A DNA stretch of 48,668 nucleotides from Rhodocyclaceae bacterium. Its GTDB lineage: Bacteria > Pseudomonadota > Gammaproteobacteria > Burkholderiales > Rhodocyclaceae. The notes under the pieces are model-generated. The model was given only the letters and a program-made list of their open reading frames with translations. It did no database searches and was not told where the DNA came from. Made by a program: the position numbers and the translations under genes. The stretch spans positions 1 through 48,668 of the forward strand of contig JANXRC010000021.1 in assembly GCA_025353195.1 (NCBI GenBank), given 5' to 3'. This document shows positions 30,312 to 38,893 of the stretch, piece after piece (position 1 is the stretch's first letter; each line of letters opens with the position of its first letter).

Positions 30312-31538
30312 ATGTTGAAGAATACCTTCCGCTCCCTTGCCGGGCGAGATTTTCGCTATTACTTTTTCGGCCAAGGCATCTCGCTGATCGGTACCTGGGT
30401 GCAGCAAGTCGCGCTGTCCTGGATCGCTTACCGCGTCACGGGGTCTGCATTCATGCTCGGCCTGGTAGCCTTTTCAGGGCAAATTCCGATGCTGGTTGCG
30501 ACACCGCTTGGAGGAATGCTGGCTGACCGTTTCAGCAAGCGCAACATACTGCTGTGGACACAGGTAGTCGAGATGGCGGTCGCCACTGCGCTATCGGTGG
30601 TTGCCTGGCAGCAAAGTTTCAGTCCATGGATATTGATCACGGCCTCGGCTGTACTGGGTGTGGCTGGCGCCATGGAGATGCCGACCAGGCAGGCGTTCAT
30701 CACCGAAATCATTCATGATCGCAGCCTGTTGTCCAATGCAATTGCACTCAATTCCCTGACATTCAATGCGGCGCGCCTGCTTGGGCCAGCCGTGGCAGGA
30801 TTCACCCTGGCGATTTTCAACGAACCGGCCTGCTTCGCCATCAATGCGGTCTCCTATGTTGCTGCCATTTACACGCTGCTCACCATCCACCTCGAAAAGC
30901 CGGAACGGAACGGGACATCCGGTTCGCTGATCGAGGCCATGGAATACGTACGTCGATTCACGCCAGCACGCTGGCTGGTGGGCACAGTTGCAGTGACCAG
31001 CATTTGCGTCTCGCCATTCATGACCTTCATGCCGGTCTATGCTCAGGACATTTTCAATGGCGGCCCCGACCTCCTCGGAATACTTCTTGGCGCCTCGGGA
31101 GGCGGAGCTCTGGCGGCGGCACTCTTCCTGGCCAGCAGAAGGTCATTGGCCGGCATCGGCAACCGCATCGTACTGGCCTGCCTGGTGGGCGGCGTCGCCT
31201 CCGCCGCCTTTGCCTACAATCGTCTGCTGACGCTGGCATTGCCGCTGCTGTTCTTCTCTGGCGGAAGCTTCATCATGATCGTGACATCCTGCAATATCCT
31301 CTTGCAGTCGCTGGTTCCGGAACACCTGCGCGGGCGGGTGATGGCGCTATACACGATGTCGTTCATCGGCATGCTGCCTTTGGGCAGTCTGGTTTACGGC
31401 AGCCTTGCGCACCAGATCGGAAGCGTAAAACCGGTATTCGTCATTGCCGGCGTCATATCTGTGGCCTATGGCTCCGTTTTGATGAAGGCCATGCCCGGAT
31501 TGACGCAATTGGCGCAACGAGCCCTCAGGACGCCTTGA
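30312..31538 (+). CDS. MFS transporter (EntS/TMP_3-type exporter)
   Basis: 408-aa major-facilitator protein with about 12 hydrophobic segments. FFGQGISLIGTWVQQVALSW at the first helix and GGMLADRFSKRNILL as the family's inter-helix motif place it in the MFS_3/EntS-like group of exporters. The substrate is unknown. It ends convergent with alanine dehydrogenase; GTCACC/GGTGAC (31541-31571) in the gap may be a weak terminator. Confidence 0.9.
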   Translation: MLKNTFRSLAGRDFRYYFFGQGISLIGTWVQQVALSWIAYRVTGSAFMLGLVAFSGQIPMLVATPLGGMLADRFSKRNILLWTQVVEMAVATALSVVAWQQSFSPWILITASAVLGVAGAMEMPTRQAFITEIIHDRSLLSNAIALNSLTFNAARLLGPAVAGFTLAIFNEPACFAINAVSYVAAIYTLLTIHLEKPERNGTSGSLIEAMEYVRRFTPARWLVGTVAVTSICVSPFMTFMPVYAQDIFNGGPDLLGILLGASGGGALAAALFLASRRSLAGIGNRIVLACLVGGVASAAFAYNRLLTLALPLLFFSGGSFIMIVTSCNILLQSLVPEHLRGRVMALYTMSFIGMLPLGSLVYGSLAHQIGSVKPVFVIAGVISVAYGSVLMKAMPGLTQLAQRALRTP

Positions 31539-31635
31539 ACGTCACCGAGCTGCTTTCGCGAATCAGGTGACCGAATCGTGTGTACTGGACGCAGGAATTC
31601 GGCACGCCGCTGGTCAAATAGCTCCGCTGTTCTGC

Positions 31636-32751
31636 TCAGGTTGCGAAAAAATCGGAGGGCGGTTTAAGCGGCCTTCCAAGCGCCGCTGCGACGACGGGAT
31701 GGGTGATCTGCCCGGCGCAAACATTGAGGCCGTTGGCCAGGCCGGGGTTGTCCCGCAGCGCCTGTTTCCAGCCTGTGCCGGCGAGCGCGCGCACCGAGGG
31801 CAAGGTGGCGTTGTTGAGCGCCAGCGTCGAAGTCAGCGGCACGGCACCTGGCATGTTGGCGACGCAATAGTGCAGCACGCCTTCCTCGACGAAAACCGGA
31901 TCGGCATGTGTCGTCGGACGTGACGTTTCGCAGCAACCACCCTGATCGATGGCAACGTCCACAATCACTGCGCCGCGCCGCATCTTCCGCAGCAGTGCAC
32001 GATCGATCAGTTTCGGCGCGACGCCGCCAGGCTGCAGAACTGCGCCGATCACCAGATCGGCGCCGCACACCGATTCCTCGATTGCAGCTGCGCTCGCCAT
32101 CAGCGTCCGCACGCGTCCCGGATATTCCCGGTCGAGCGCATCGAGACGCTGCCGTGTGCGGGCGATGACCGTCACCTCGGCATCCAGCCCCACCGCCATG
32201 CGCGCCGCATGGGCACCCACGGTGCCGGCGCCGAGTATGGTGACGCACCCCGGGGCAACGCCGGGAACCCCGCCGAGCAGCACGCCGCGCCCACCATGGG
32301 GTTTCTCGAGAAAATGCGCGCCAGCCTGCACCGCCATGCGTCCCGCCACGGCAGACATCGGCGCCAGCAGCGGCAGCTTGCCGTCATGATCGGTGACCGT
32401 TTCGTAGGCGATGGCGATGCAGCCTGAGCGCAGCAGTGCTTCGGCCTGGTGCAAATCCGGAGCGAGGTGCAGATAGGTAAACAGCACCTGACCCGGCCGC
32501 AGAAAGGCGAACTCAGTCGCCTGCGGCTCCTTGACCTTGACCACCAGTTCGGCCGCCCACGCCTCCGCTGCGCTGGCTACGACGCGCGCGCCGGCCGTCG
32601 AATACTCCGCATCGCTGAAGCCTATCGGAGCTCCGGCGCCCGACTGCACGAGGACATCGTGACCGGCGGCGCAGAGGTCCCGCACCGAAGCGGGAACCAG
32701 GCCGACGCGGAACTCTCCGGACTTTATTTCGCGGGGGACACCGATGCGCAT
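31636..32751 (-). CDS. ald: Alanine dehydrogenase
   Basis: 371-aa NAD-dependent enzyme that interconverts alanine with pyruvate and ammonia. It has the typical start ([20 protein letters not shown]), the substrate-binding region [20 protein letters not shown], an NAD loop ([20 protein letters not shown]), and [23 protein letters not shown] at 32751 follows GGAGACGAAG. It could feed pyruvate to the PFOR encoded on the same strand upstream, although the two are separate transcripts. Confidence 0.96.
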   Translation of the reverse strand: MRIGVPREIKSGEFRVGLVPASVRDLCAAGHDVLVQSGAGAPIGFSDAEYSTAGARVVASAAEAWAAELVVKVKEPQATEFAFLRPGQVLFTYLHLAPDLHQAEALLRSGCIAIAYETVTDHDGKLPLLAPMSAVAGRMAVQAGAHFLEKPHGGRGVLLGGVPGVAPGCVTILGAGTVGAHAARMAVGLDAEVTVIARTRQRLDALDREYPGRVRTLMASAAAIEESVCGADLVIGAVLQPGGVAPKLIDRALLRKMRRGAVIVDVAIDQGGCCETSRPTTHADPVFVEEGVLHYCVANMPGAVPLTSTLALNNATLPSVRALAGTGWKQALRDNPGLANGLNVCAGQITHPVVAAALGRPLKPPSDFFAT

Positions 32752-32864
32752 CTTCGTCTCCTTGTCTGTCTGCGACCTTGCCGCAAGTATGCACTCGTCT
32801 CTTATTTCGGCCGGCGTTCGAAAGCTTGTCCGGGTTCATCCCTCGAGGTGCTACCATTTCACCC

Positions 32865-33251
32865 ATGATCGAATGGACAGTTGACCTCAGCACAGGCGTT
32901 CCGCTGCTCGATGTGCACCACAGGACAATTTTTGAGTGGCTCGCGGAACTGGAGCGCGCCGCCGTCGACGAGCGCACGCTTTTTGCCGTCTACGCGCTGG
33001 TGCGCCTGAAGCACTACACCCGGGATCACTTCGCGGCAGAAGAAGCCCTGATGAAGTCCGCGGGCTTTCCCGGTCTGGCTGAACACATGGCCGAACATGC
33101 TGCGTTTCGCACCAGACTGGGCGAACTCCAGCTCAAGTCGATGGAACAGGACATTTCGACGGATACGGTGAAGCTTCTCAGCGACTGGCTCACCCATCAC
33201 ATCACCAAGACGGACATGGCCTACGTGCCCTACCTGAAGAAGTCGAAATAG
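32865..33251 (+). CDS. Bacteriohemerythrin
   Basis: 128-aa non-haem di-iron O2-binding protein. Ligand pattern: LDVHHRTIFEWL, HYTRDHFAAEE, HMAEHAAF and LTHHITKTDMAYVP, which supply the His and Glu/Asp set of hemerythrin. No extra sensor domain is attached, so it may serve O2 storage, delivery or scavenging. ATG at 32865 matches the usual N-terminus; the open frame upstream is not used. Confidence 0.93.
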   Translation: MIEWTVDLSTGVPLLDVHHRTIFEWLAELERAAVDERTLFAVYALVRLKHYTRDHFAAEEALMKSAGFPGLAEHMAEHAAFRTRLGELQLKSMEQDISTDTVKLLSDWLTHHITKTDMAYVPYLKKSK

Positions 33252-33333
33252 GCCGCGGCGACACTGGCGCTGCGCCCGCAATGCCAATCCTTGCAGGCGG
33301 CAGGCGTGACGATGAGCGCGCGGCTGCCGGCGC

Positions 33334-34191
33334 TCAGTACAGCAATTCGCTCCAGCGCCCGCTGGAGGCCAGTCTGGCGCGAACCGCCGTCCAGTTTTCG
33401 ACCGAACCGGCCAGCTCGCCCATGGCCGCTTCGACCGTATCGAGCATGTTCGCGGTGCCCGCAACGAAGACCCGCGTATCCCGCCGCTGCATCATCTCCC
33501 AGACTTCTGCCGCGTTCTCCTCCAGGGCCTTGTCGAGCGCTGCCGGCGCGTCGAAATGCGGCTTGGGACTAACCGCCTGGAAGGCCTTGAATGTCGGCTG
33601 GTCGAAGTAGTTGGCGAGGTCGCTGTTCTCGTCATTCATGTAGAGCATTTCCAGCGGGCTGCGCGCGCCGTAGAACAGCCGAACCCTGCCCTTCCAGCCG
33701 CCGACCTGTTCGTAGATCTGGCGGATCAGGGTGCGAAAGGGCGCGATGCCGGTACCCATGCCCAGCATCAAAATGTCTGCGCCTTTGTCCTCCGGAATGA
33801 CGAACGGGTAGCCCACCGGGCCGGCGAATTCGAGAGCGTCGTCGGGCCGCAGGTCGCACAAGTAGTTCGACGCGACACCCTTGTATTCCTCGCCGTTGAA
33901 CTCGTCGATATAGGAGCAGCGCCGCACGCAGATGGCGAATTCGATCTCATCGGCCCGGCGTTCCAGGTCCATGACCGAGTAGAGACGGGCATGATGCCGG
34001 TTGCCGTATTGCCCCGGTGCCAGGACACGGATGCAGTTGCCCGGCACGCCGCCGAAGGACAGGTCGCCGGTGCGGAACACCAGATGCCGCACTTCCTCGC
34101 GCGAAGCCGATGGGGTGATCCGCCGCGACTGTGTCAGCACGGCCGAATAGATCTTGGCGGGGGGAGGTGCGGGCGGGTTGGGGATCGACAT
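33334..34191 (-). CDS. Plant-type ferredoxin-NADP reductase at the end of the rnf operon
   Basis: 285-aa FAD reductase of the PetH/plant-type family. FAD-binding RLYSVMDL, a nucleotide loop (MLGMGTGIAPFRTLIRQIYE), LFYGARSPLEMLY, and a C-terminal aromatic residue (SELLY) that stacks on FAD in this family. It is 24 bases downstream of the NqrM-like gene on the same strand and closes the rnf-PFOR operon, so it likely exchanges electrons between ferredoxin and NADP(H). Together with Rnf (ferredoxin-NAD) this offers two outlets for PFOR-reduced ferredoxin. Confidence 0.92.
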   Translation of the reverse strand: MSIPNPPAPPPAKIYSAVLTQSRRITPSASREEVRHLVFRTGDLSFGGVPGNCIRVLAPGQYGNRHHARLYSVMDLERRADEIEFAICVRRCSYIDEFNGEEYKGVASNYLCDLRPDDALEFAGPVGYPFVIPEDKGADILMLGMGTGIAPFRTLIRQIYEQVGGWKGRVRLFYGARSPLEMLYMNDENSDLANYFDQPTFKAFQAVSPKPHFDAPAALDKALEENAAEVWEMMQRRDTRVFVAGTANMLDTVEAAMGELAGSVENWTAVRARLASSGRWSELLY

Positions 34192-34215
34192 GGCATTGGC
34201 TCCAAAAAGGTTTGA

Positions 34216-34416
34216 TTAGCGACCAGGGTCAGCGCCATCGCCGGCGCAGGAGGTGTCGCTGCAGCCGCTGCCGGCCGAGCAACTGCCGCACTTGGTGGTG
34301 TCGCGGAAAGGGCCGAGTTTCGGGTTCCTCGCCGCGAAACGCCGGTAAAGCCGCTCGACTGCAATGCCGCCGAGCATGACGAGGAAGATGAGGCCGATGG
34401 TGATGAGGTAGGTCAT
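34216..34416 (-). CDS. NqrM-like small membrane protein with Cys-rich tail
   Basis: 66-aa protein: one hydrophobic helix (TYLITIGLIFLVMLGGIAVE), then a tail with four Cys (CGSCSAGSGCSDTSC). Size and layout resemble NqrM, the maturation factor that helps place iron between NqrD and NqrE of Na+-NQR. RnfA and RnfE are homologues of those subunits and keep the Cys that bind that iron. The gene starts 2 bases after the rnfA stop, which supports the idea. FeoB-associated Cys-rich proteins are an alternative. ATG at 34416. Confidence 0.6.
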   Translation of the reverse strand: MTYLITIGLIFLVMLGGIAVERLYRRFAARNPKLGPFRDTTKCGSCSAGSGCSDTSCAGDGADPGR

Positions 34417-34418
34417 GA

Positions 34419-35000
34419 TCAGCCACCCAGCCCGGCGAATCCCATGAAGGAGAGCGAGAGAATGCCGGCGAGCATCAGGGACATGGCCGTGCCCTTGAGT
34501 ACCCCCGGCACATCCGATAGCTCGATGCGCTCGCGCACACTGGCCAGCAGCACCAGCGCGATGGTGAAGCCGATGCCACCGCCGAGGGCAAAGGTCAGGG
34601 ATTGCGCGAAGTCGTACTCGCGGGCGGTCTGGAACAGAGCCACGCCGAGCACGGCGCAGTTAGTGGTGATCAGCGGCAGGTAGATGCCGAGCGCGCGGAA
34701 CAATGCCGGACTCTGCCTCTTGACGAACATTTCGACCAATTGCACGGCGGCGGCGATCACCACGATGTAGCAGATGAGCCGCAGGAATTCCAGATGCATC
34801 AGACCCAGCACCAGGTTCAGCGCATAGGCGCTGAGCGAAGCGATGACGATGACGAAGGTCGTCGCCAGGCCGAGCGGGAAAGCGACGGCAACGCTGTGGG
34901 TGACGCCGAGGAAAGGGCACATGCCGAGGAACATCGCCAGCACGAAATTGCCGGAAAGAATGCTGGTGACCAGAATCTGGCCGAGGGATTCGCGCATCAT
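34419..35000 (-). CDS. rnfA: RnfA, membrane subunit of the ion-translocating Rnf complex
   Basis: 193 aa, the same length as Escherichia coli RsxA. Six hydrophobic helices; the Cys in FLGMCPFLGV and TTNCAVLGV are those proposed to bind iron with RnfE in the membrane. Part of the complex that couples ferredoxin:NAD oxidoreduction to Na+ or H+ transport. The ATG at 35000 lies 1 base after the rnfE stop; a second ATG follows immediately. Confidence 0.96.
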   Translation of the reverse strand: MMRESLGQILVTSILSGNFVLAMFLGMCPFLGVTHSVAVAFPLGLATTFVIVIASLSAYALNLVLGLMHLEFLRLICYIVVIAAAVQLVEMFVKRQSPALFRALGIYLPLITTNCAVLGVALFQTAREYDFAQSLTFALGGGIGFTIALVLLASVRERIELSDVPGVLKGTAMSLMLAGILSLSFMGFAGLGG

Positions 35001-35001
35001 G

Positions 35002-35652
35002 TCATGTCTCCTGCGCCGCAACGGCGGCGCGTTCGCGGCGGGCGCGAACCAGCGCGAACACCAGCAGCCAGCCGCCCATGACAAAGAAGCCGCCGGGCGG
35101 CAGCACCATCACCACCCACGGCTGAAAGTTGGCGCCGAACAGCGAAAAACCGAGCAGCGTGCCGGCGCCGAGAATCTCGCGGACGCCGCCGATCATCACC
35201 AGTCCCAGGGTGAAGCCCAGCCCCATGCCAAGACCGTTGAGCGCGGCAGGCAGCGGGGCATTGCGCGCCGCATGCGCTTCGGCGCGGCCGAGCACCAGGC
35301 AGTTGGCGACGATCAGCTGGATGTAGGCGCCGAGCGCTTCGTACATGTCGAGGCTGATGGCCTGGATGGCGTAATCGACCACGGTGACGAAGGTGGCGAT
35401 GATCACGATGTAGGTGGCGATGCGCACTTCCTTCGGAATCTGGTGGCGCAGCAGCGAGACCAGCCAGCATGACGCCGCCATGACGAAGGTGGTTGCCAGC
35501 CCCATCGAGATGGAATTGATCGCCGACACCGTGACCGCCAGCGTCGGACACATGCCGAGCACCATGACGAATACGGGATTGCGTTCCCAGATGCCCTCCA
35601 TGAACTCCGTCCAGTTTTTGCCTTCGTAGCCCGTACCGGGAAAACTGTTCAT
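35002..35652 (-). CDS. rnfE: RnfE, membrane subunit of the Rnf complex
   Basis: 216-aa integral membrane protein. Helices carry VLGMCPTLAVTVSAINSISM and IVANCLVLGRAEAHA, the family's paired Cys sites. ATG at 35652 overlaps the rnfG stop (ATGA), so translation is coupled. It forms the symmetric partner of RnfA. Confidence 0.96.
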   Translation of the reverse strand: MNSFPGTGYEGKNWTEFMEGIWERNPVFVMVLGMCPTLAVTVSAINSISMGLATTFVMAASCWLVSLLRHQIPKEVRIATYIVIIATFVTVVDYAIQAISLDMYEALGAYIQLIVANCLVLGRAEAHAARNAPLPAALNGLGMGLGFTLGLVMIGGVREILGAGTLLGFSLFGANFQPWVVMVLPPGGFFVMGGWLLVFALVRARRERAAVAAQET

Positions 35653-36416
35653 GGCTTGCTCCTGATCTTGTCCAGGTTTGGCACCAGCCGCGGCAGCAGC
35701 ATCTGCGCCGCTTCATTGATGCCTTTGCCGACGGCGCGCGAGGTGATGGTGGCGCCGGCGATGGCGTCGATCTGCCACGGCTGCGTCTTGGTGCCGTGCT
35801 TGACGACCTTGATTTCGTTGGCCAGCGCAGCCAGTTCCTTGCTCACCTTGGTGTCGAGGGCCTTGAAGTTGGCGAGAAAATCCTTGTCGGTGATGATCTT
35901 GTCTCCGATGCCCGGCGTTTCGCGCATCGACACCACGCCAATGCCGACCACGCACTGGCAGGCCGGCGAATAGCCGAACATCACGCGCACTGTGTCGGCA
36001 TAACCCTTCGCTGCGCCTTCTGCGGCAATGCCGGCGAGCTGACCGGCCGCGTCGTAGGCGGCGAAAAACTTCACGGCGCCCGGCACAATCGCCGTGTCGC
36101 CAGCGCCGACTCTTGGCTCGATGCCGCCACCGGGCAGCGCCACGTATTCGGCAATCGACTTCGCCGCCGGAATCACCTTGAACACGGCGCGCTCGGCAGC
36201 AAGCCGGCGATTGGCCTGCGCGGCGGGCAGAGTTATCTCGAAGCTGCCGACGATGATCAGGCCGCAGATCAGCGACACAAGGCCGAGCGTGCGGATCATT
36301 GCGACGGTCGGCGTGATCTGCGCTGGCGATGCCTCGGAAGCCGCGTCAGCGGCTAAACCGTAATCACCCACTTTCGCAGGAAGGGGGTTGGGCGGATTGT
36401 CGTTCTGGGTACTCAT
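35649..36416 (-). CDS. rnfG: RnfG, periplasmic FMN-binding subunit, with repeat-derived segments
   Basis: 255-aa subunit with one membrane helix (TLGLVSLICGLIIVGS) and a periplasmic domain binding FMN covalently to the Thr of IAGATITSRAV. The N-terminus before the helix is unusually long: residues 7-17 (NPPNPLPAKVG) are encoded by a sequence like the window's GC-rich hairpin element. Residues 100-109 (RVGAGDTAIV) come from a copy of the 26-bp dispersed repeat, identical over 28 bp to that in dsrJ. The rest is ordinary RnfG. ATG at 36416 overlaps the rnfD stop. An alternative internal start at the Met of MIRTLG would remove the odd N-terminus. Confidence 0.93.
   Translation of the reverse strand: MSTQNDNPPNPLPAKVGDYGLAADAASEASPAQITPTVAMIRTLGLVSLICGLIIVGSFEITLPAAQANRRLAAERAVFKVIPAAKSIAEYVALPGGGIEPRVGAGDTAIVPGAVKFFAAYDAAGQLAGIAAEGAAKGYADTVRVMFGYSPACQCVVGIGVVSMRETPGIGDKIITDKDFLANFKALDTKVSKELAALANEIKVVKHGTKTQPWQIDAIAGATITSRAVGKGINEAAQMLLPRLVPNLDKIRSKP
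36088..36115 (+). repeat. Dispersed repeat, copy 6 (in rnfG), 28 bp identical to the dsrJ copy
   Basis: Identical over 28 bases to 24270-24297. On the coding (minus) strand of rnfG it reads RVGAGDTAI, inside the periplasmic domain, between FKVIPAAKSIAEYVALPGGG and the rest of the fold. Confidence 0.9.
36364..36396 (-). repeat. GC-rich hairpin-like element inside the rnfG N-terminal codons
   Basis: On the minus strand the order is a C-rich tract, then a partial hairpin (CTTCCTGCGAAAG), then TGGGTGA, resembling the intergenic element at 14346. It is translated as NPPNPLPAKVGD. The similarity is partial, so this call is tentative. Confidence 0.5.
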
Positions 36417-37546
36417 TTTTTTGGCTTGTTGCGCAGGAAGCGCTTCTTCGGAATCGCGGCGTCGGCATCCGTGCGCGAGACGTAACCCGGCGTGCCCTCG
36501 CGGCTGCGTCCGGGGGCTCCACGGCCGAAGGTCAGCGGCTGGGTGATCCTCTCGATCAAGGGCGAAGCGGCGTTGCCGAGCAGGATCGCGTACATCACGC
36601 CTTCCGGCAGGCCGCTGTAGTAGCGGATCACCACCGTCAGCAACCCGATCAGCGCGCCATAGACCCACATGCCGCGAGGCGTAACGGGTGATGTCACCAT
36701 GTCGGTGGCCATGTACACCGCACCGAGAATCAGGCCTCCGGAAAACAGCATGAAAAAGGGATTCGGATAACGCGTGGAATCCACGGCATACAACAACCAG
36801 GCGGTCAGCGCCGCGCTGCCGAGAATGGCGACCGGGATGCGCCAGTCCATGAAGCGCCGCAAAGCCAGATAGAGCCCGCAGAGCAGCACCAGGGCCGGTG
36901 CCGGGCCGACCGCCATGTGGCCGGAAAGCGAGGTCAGAAGTTCGACGGCGTTCGCCATGACGCCGTCGAATTTCCACTTCGCCAGTGGCGTCGCCCCCGC
37001 CAGCGCATCGAGTTGCTTGGACTGCATCCAGACCACAGTGTCGGCCGGGATCATCAACGGCCAGGCCACCGAGGACGGAATGAATTCAGTGAAGCGGCCG
37101 GTGAGGAAGGACGGCGTATAGGTGGCGATGGACGTCGGGAAGGCCGCCTGGACAAAGGCACGGCCGACCAGCGCCGGATTGAACAGGTTGTGGCCGATGC
37201 CGCCGAATATGGCCTTGCCGAGGACGATGGCAACCAGGCCGGCGACTGCGCCCATCCACAGCGGGAAGCCCGGCGGCAGCGTCAGGGCCAGCAGCAGCCC
37301 GGTAATCGCAGCGGAATAGTCGGTCAGCTGTCCGGACTGGGTGCCGGTGCGGATAAAGAATTTTTCGGTGAGCAGACAGGTCGCGGTAACCACCACGATG
37401 GAAGCCAGAGCCGAAATGCCGTACTGGACAACATAAAAGGCGCAGATCGGCAGCAGCGACCAGACCACGTGGCGCATAATCATTTCCACGGTGCGCGGCG
37501 CCTTGACGTGCGGTGCGGAGCGGATCTCGATCAGCGGAGTGCTCAT
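36413..37546 (-). CDS. rnfD: RnfD, FMN-binding membrane subunit of the Rnf complex
   Basis: 377-aa integral membrane protein homologous to NqrB. The covalent FMN site is in DALAGATPLAKWKFDG (Thr of the xGAT motif). Conserved GIGHNLFNPALVGRAF is present. ATG at 37546 overlaps the rnfC stop; the longer frame upstream belongs to rnfC in another phase. A basic C-terminal tail (KKRFLRNKPKK) ends the protein. Confidence 0.96.
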   Translation of the reverse strand: MSTPLIEIRSAPHVKAPRTVEMIMRHVVWSLLPICAFYVVQYGISALASIVVVTATCLLTEKFFIRTGTQSGQLTDYSAAITGLLLALTLPPGFPLWMGAVAGLVAIVLGKAIFGGIGHNLFNPALVGRAFVQAAFPTSIATYTPSFLTGRFTEFIPSSVAWPLMIPADTVVWMQSKQLDALAGATPLAKWKFDGVMANAVELLTSLSGHMAVGPAPALVLLCGLYLALRRFMDWRIPVAILGSAALTAWLLYAVDSTRYPNPFFMLFSGGLILGAVYMATDMVTSPVTPRGMWVYGALIGLLTVVIRYYSGLPEGVMYAILLGNAASPLIERITQPLTFGRGAPGRSREGTPGYVSRTDADAAIPKKRFLRNKPKK

Positions 37547-38886
37547 GCCGCCGCCTTCTCGCGCAGGATGCGCTTTGCAACGCGGAACTGCTGCACCAGC
37601 GGAATGTTCGCCGGGCAGACGTAACTGCAGCTGCCGCACTCGAAGCAGGTGCCGAGGAAATAGCGCTCGCTCATCAGCTCGTATTGGCGCTTGGCCGCCA
37701 GCATGCCCAGCGTAGACGGATTGAGCCCCATCGGACAACACTCGACGCACTCGCCGCACTTGATGCACGGATAGGTCTTGCGTGCGGCCCGCTCGGCGAC
37801 GTCGCGACCGCGAAACACCAGGATGCCGGAGACGCCCTTGGTAACCGGCGTGTCGAGCGAACCCACGGCCTGGCCCATCATCGGGCCGCCGAAGACGACC
37901 TCGAGCGACTGGTCGCGGGCACCGACGTAATCGAGCAGGAAGCGCAGCGGCGTACCGATCGGCACCAGGTAGTTGCCGGGCCTGTCCACCGCCGTGCCCA
38001 CCACGGTGATGACACGCTCTATGAAGCCGCGACCCTTCGGCATCAGCGCGCCCATGTAGGCCAGCGTGGCGACGTTCTGCACGTAGGCGCCGATCTGGTA
38101 GGACCGCGAATCGGGCGGCACTTCGCGCCCGGCCAGCGTCTTGATCAGCATCTCGCCAGCGCCCTGCGGATACTTCGTCGGCACCGCTTCGACACTGACC
38201 GAGCCATCGTCGGGCAGACGGGCGCGGATCGCCTCGACGGCGTCGGGCTTGTTGTCCTCAATGCCGATGATCGCGCGCGGGCCGCCCAACAGCTGGCGCA
38301 CGATGCCGATGCCGGCGATGATGTCCGCCGGTTGTTCGACCATGATGCGGTGATCGGAGGTCAGGTAAGGTTCGCATTCGCAGCCGTTGACCACCAGCGT
38401 ATCCACCGGCCATTCCTTCGGCACCTTGAGCTTGGCGTGGGTCGGAAAGACGCCGCCGCCGAGCCCCACGATGCCGGTGTCCTGGACCGCCTCGATCAGT
38501 TCGTCGGCATCGAGGGCCGGCAGATACTGCGGCTGTTCCCACAGCACTTCCTGCGTCGAGCCCGGGTGCACGCGGATGACGATGGCCTCGCCCCACGGAC
38601 CGTTGGCGGTGGGATGCAGGCGGATCGCCTCCACCACGCCGCTGGCCGGCGCGTGATGCGGCACCGAGATGAAGCCCTCGGCGGCGGCAATCGGCTGGCC
38701 GCGCACAACTTCCTGGCCGACGCGCACCAGTGGCCGCGCCGGGCGGCCGACCTGCTGCGACAGGTGCACAATCAGCCGCGGCGCGAACGGCAGGCGGCGG
38801 ATCGGCATGGTCGCCGTTTCCTTGTGCTGCGGCGGATGGATGCCGCGGGCGAAGGTCTCGCCGCGAAAGTAGTTGAGGAATTTCAT
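37543..38886 (-). CDS. rnfC: RnfC, NADH-binding iron-sulfur flavoprotein subunit
   Basis: 447-aa peripheral subunit related to NuoF, where NAD(H) and FMN bind. GLGGGVFPTHAKLKVP and NGCECEPYLTSDHRIM are conserved; two [4Fe-4S] motifs sit at the C-terminal end (CIKCGECVECCP, CFECGSCSYVCP). ATG at 38886 matches the RnfC start (FRGETFARGIHPPQHK). It follows the PFOR gene after 7 bases. Confidence 0.96.
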   Translation of the reverse strand: MKFLNYFRGETFARGIHPPQHKETATMPIRRLPFAPRLIVHLSQQVGRPARPLVRVGQEVVRGQPIAAAEGFISVPHHAPASGVVEAIRLHPTANGPWGEAIVIRVHPGSTQEVLWEQPQYLPALDADELIEAVQDTGIVGLGGGVFPTHAKLKVPKEWPVDTLVVNGCECEPYLTSDHRIMVEQPADIIAGIGIVRQLLGGPRAIIGIEDNKPDAVEAIRARLPDDGSVSVEAVPTKYPQGAGEMLIKTLAGREVPPDSRSYQIGAYVQNVATLAYMGALMPKGRGFIERVITVVGTAVDRPGNYLVPIGTPLRFLLDYVGARDQSLEVVFGGPMMGQAVGSLDTPVTKGVSGILVFRGRDVAERAARKTYPCIKCGECVECCPMGLNPSTLGMLAAKRQYELMSERYFLGTCFECGSCSYVCPANIPLVQQFRVAKRILREKAAA

Positions 38887-38893
38887 TGCATCG

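Noticed and set aside
36417-36977. A 442-aa frame extending rnfG upstream across the end of rnfD
   Set aside because: The extra part is antiphase to rnfD and has the composition of a shadow frame. The ATG at 36416 overlaps the rnfD stop in the normal way.
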